From assembly GCA_002293315.1 (NCBI GenBank), contig DBCZ01000089.1, forward strand, positions 4,508 through 11,416: a DNA stretch of 6,909 nt, written 5' to 3'. This DNA comes from Ruminococcaceae bacterium UBA945. GTDB lineage: Bacteria > Bacillota > Clostridia > Oscillospirales > Acutalibacteraceae. Both the position numbers and the translations under genes were made by a program. Of this stretch, positions 5,962-6,909 are shown piece by piece; the stretch's first letter is position 1, and each line of letters starts with the position of its first letter. The notes under the pieces are model-generated. The model saw only the letters and a list, made by a program, of their open reading frames with translations. It was not told the origin of the DNA and ran no database searches.

Positions 5962-5993
5962 AAAACAAAACTGCCGGACATTTGTCCGGCAGT
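5962..5993 (-). terminator. Rho-independent terminator of gdhA
   Basis: A perfect 10-bp stem pairs 5970-5979 with 5984-5993 around a 4-base loop. Read on the minus strand it is GC-rich (CTGCCGGAC) and followed by TTTTGTTTTC, a good T tract. It begins 11 bases after the gdhA stop codon. It isolates gdhA from the PfoR-like gene downstream. Confidence 0.88.
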
Positions 5994-6003
5994 CAATCTG
6001 CGC

Positions 6004-6909
6004 TTAAACCACACCCTGTGCAATCATAGTATCAGCTACTTTCACAAAGCCGGCAATATTTGCCCCGACGACATAGTTCCTCGGGTGCCCATACTTCTCC
6101 GCGGCGCTGTCCGCATTCGCGAAGATATTCTCCATGATTTGCCTGAGCCGCGAGTCAACCTCTTCAAATGTCCATGAGAGCCTCTGGCTGTTCTGGCTCA
6201 TCTCAAGCGCCGATGTCGCAACGCCCCCGGCGTTAGCAGCCTTGCCCGGACCGAAAAGCACCTTGTTTTCGAGGAAAAACTCGGTCGCCTCAAGCGTGGT
6301 CGGCATATTCGCGCCCTCCGCGACGGTCATTACACCATTAGCGACGAGTTGTTTCGCGTCGTCGAGATGAAGCTCATTCTGCGTTGCGCAAGGCAGCGCA
6401 ATGTCACATTTTACAGACCACACACCCTTGCCCTCATGATACTCGGCATTCGGGCGATATTTGCCATATTCCGTAAGCCTGCCGCGGTTAGTGAGCTTAA
6501 TCTCCTTTATCGCCGCCAAGTCAATTCCCTCTGCGTCGTAAATCCAGCCGGTGGAGTCTGACATCGTGACCACCTTTGCGCCCATTTCAATGGCTTTTTG
6601 CGCGGCATAAATCGCAACATTGCCCGAACCTGAAATGGAAACAGTCTTTCCGCTGATGGAATGCCCGTTCTTCGCAAGCATGGCATTCGTGAAATAAAGC
6701 AGCCCGAATCCTGTCGCCTCGGTTCTTGCAAGCGAGCCACCGTAAGTCAGCCCCTTGCCTGTAAGAACCCCCTCATAAACATCGCGGATTCTCTTATATT
6801 GCCCGTACATATAGCCGATTTCACGCGCGCCCGTGCCAATATCGCCCGCCGGAATATCCGTATCTGCGCCGATGTGGCGATAAAGCTCAGTCATGAAGCT
6901 CTGGCAGAA
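6004..6909 (-). CDS. gdhA: NADP-type glutamate dehydrogenase (GdhA), lacking N-terminus at window edge
   Basis: Reversibly converts 2-oxoglutarate plus ammonium to L-glutamate using NAD(P)H; a cytoplasmic hexameric enzyme of nitrogen assimilation. The frame stays open to the window end (it reads FCQSF before the first internal ATG at 6894), so the gene continues beyond it; 301 residues are present. By recalled alignment to the ~447-aa E. coli GdhA, about 145 N-terminal residues are missing, including the substrate-binding and catalytic lysines. Visible motifs: ADTDIPAGDIGTGAREIGYM with the catalytic aspartate of PAGD (codon 6843-6841), TGKGLTYGGSL, the Rossmann motif SISGSGNVAIYAAQKAIEMG followed by TMSDSTGW (the SDS segment fits the NADP-preferring bacterial type), DIALPCATQNEL, VAEGANMPTT, PGKAANAGGVATSALEM, and the terminal ANIAGFVKVADTMIAQGVV. 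The match to the family is continuous with no frameshift. NADP over NAD preference is inferred from similarity. Confidence 0.96.
   Translation of the reverse strand, partial: FCQSFMTELYRHIGADTDIPAGDIGTGAREIGYMYGQYKRIRDVYEGVLTGKGLTYGGSLARTEATGFGLLYFTNAMLAKNGHSISGKTVSISGSGNVAIYAAQKAIEMGAKVVTMSDSTGWIYDAEGIDLAAIKEIKLTNRGRLTEYGKYRPNAEYHEGKGVWSVKCDIALPCATQNELHLDDAKQLVANGVMTVAEGANMPTTLEATEFFLENKVLFGPGKAANAGGVATSALEMSQNSQRLSWTFEEVDSRLRQIMENIFANADSAAEKYGHPRNYVVGANIAGFVKVADTMIAQGVV

Larger units (their letters stand above)
5739..5969 (-). other. Intergenic leader region upstream of the PfoR-like gene
   Basis: This 231-base gap separates gdhA from the PfoR-like gene on the minus strand. If the promoter at 5932-5960 is correct, the mRNA leader is about 185-190 bases long. 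It contains the hairpin at 5788-5803, an imperfect hairpin at 5879-5895 (six pairs with one mismatch around an A5 loop on the minus-strand RNA), and a CCTCC followed by T6 near 5830-5838. No small protein gene is convincing here. Confidence 0.4.

Noticed and set aside
5860..6177. 105-aa + strand frame after a striking AAAAGGAGG (around 5830-5837)
   Set aside because: The ribosome-like site is 22 bases from the ATG, too far to serve it, no alternative start sits at good spacing, and most of the frame is antisense to gdhA and its terminator.
1..6909. CRISPR array, insertion sequence, prophage, toxin-antitoxin or defence genes
   Set aside because: No regular direct repeats, transposase, integrase or defence-type motifs were found on either strand; the window is filled by transport and metabolic genes.

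Overview
The window looks like chromosomal DNA from a Gram-positive, Clostridia-type anaerobe (Firmicutes/Bacillota, perhaps a gut Oscillospiraceae or Lachnospiraceae relative). The reasons are strong AGGAGG-type ribosome sites before nearly every gene, TTG start codons, a PfoR-type membrane protein, a GdhA-type glutamate dehydrogenase, and medium GC with mixed codon use. This placement is an inference; no rRNA or marker gene is present.

Layout. Positions 1-4607 (+ strand) hold a nearly complete ABC importer operon of the oligopeptide/dipeptide (Opp/Dpp) superfamily. It comprises the C-terminal end of a family-5 solute-binding protein (1-279), a gap with a strong hairpin (319-364), an OppB/DppB-type permease (about 437-1444), an OppC/DppC-type permease with an unusually long extracytoplasmic insert (1493-2746), an OppD/DppD-type ATPase with the four-cysteine C-terminal domain (2762-3772), and an OppF/DppF-type ATPase lacking that domain (3765-4607). 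The two permeases form the channel, the two ATPases power it, and the binding protein delivers the ligand. Homologous systems import peptides, nickel or oligosaccharides. Several details (the WTGF and PP features of the binding protein tail, the long insert in the C permease, and the SMVDA D-loop of the F ATPase) make an oligosaccharide worth considering beside a peptide.

A 19-bp perfect hairpin flanked by A and T runs (4634-4675) ends this operon and also serves the convergent minus-strand gene.

Positions 4695-6909 (- strand) carry two separate genes: a PfoR/PTS EIIC-type membrane protein (4695-5738, TTG start) with its own likely promoter about 195 bases upstream, and gdhA (6004 to beyond the window end), an NADP-type glutamate dehydrogenase lacking about its first 145 residues, with its own terminator at 5970-5993. 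Nothing links these two functionally to the ABC operon except adjacency.

I see no CRISPR array, transposon, tRNA, rRNA or phage gene, and no clear candidate for an undescribed system. The most interesting points are the enlarged C permease, an abrupt change of codon use between the permease and ATPase genes, and the long unassigned leader before the PfoR-like gene.
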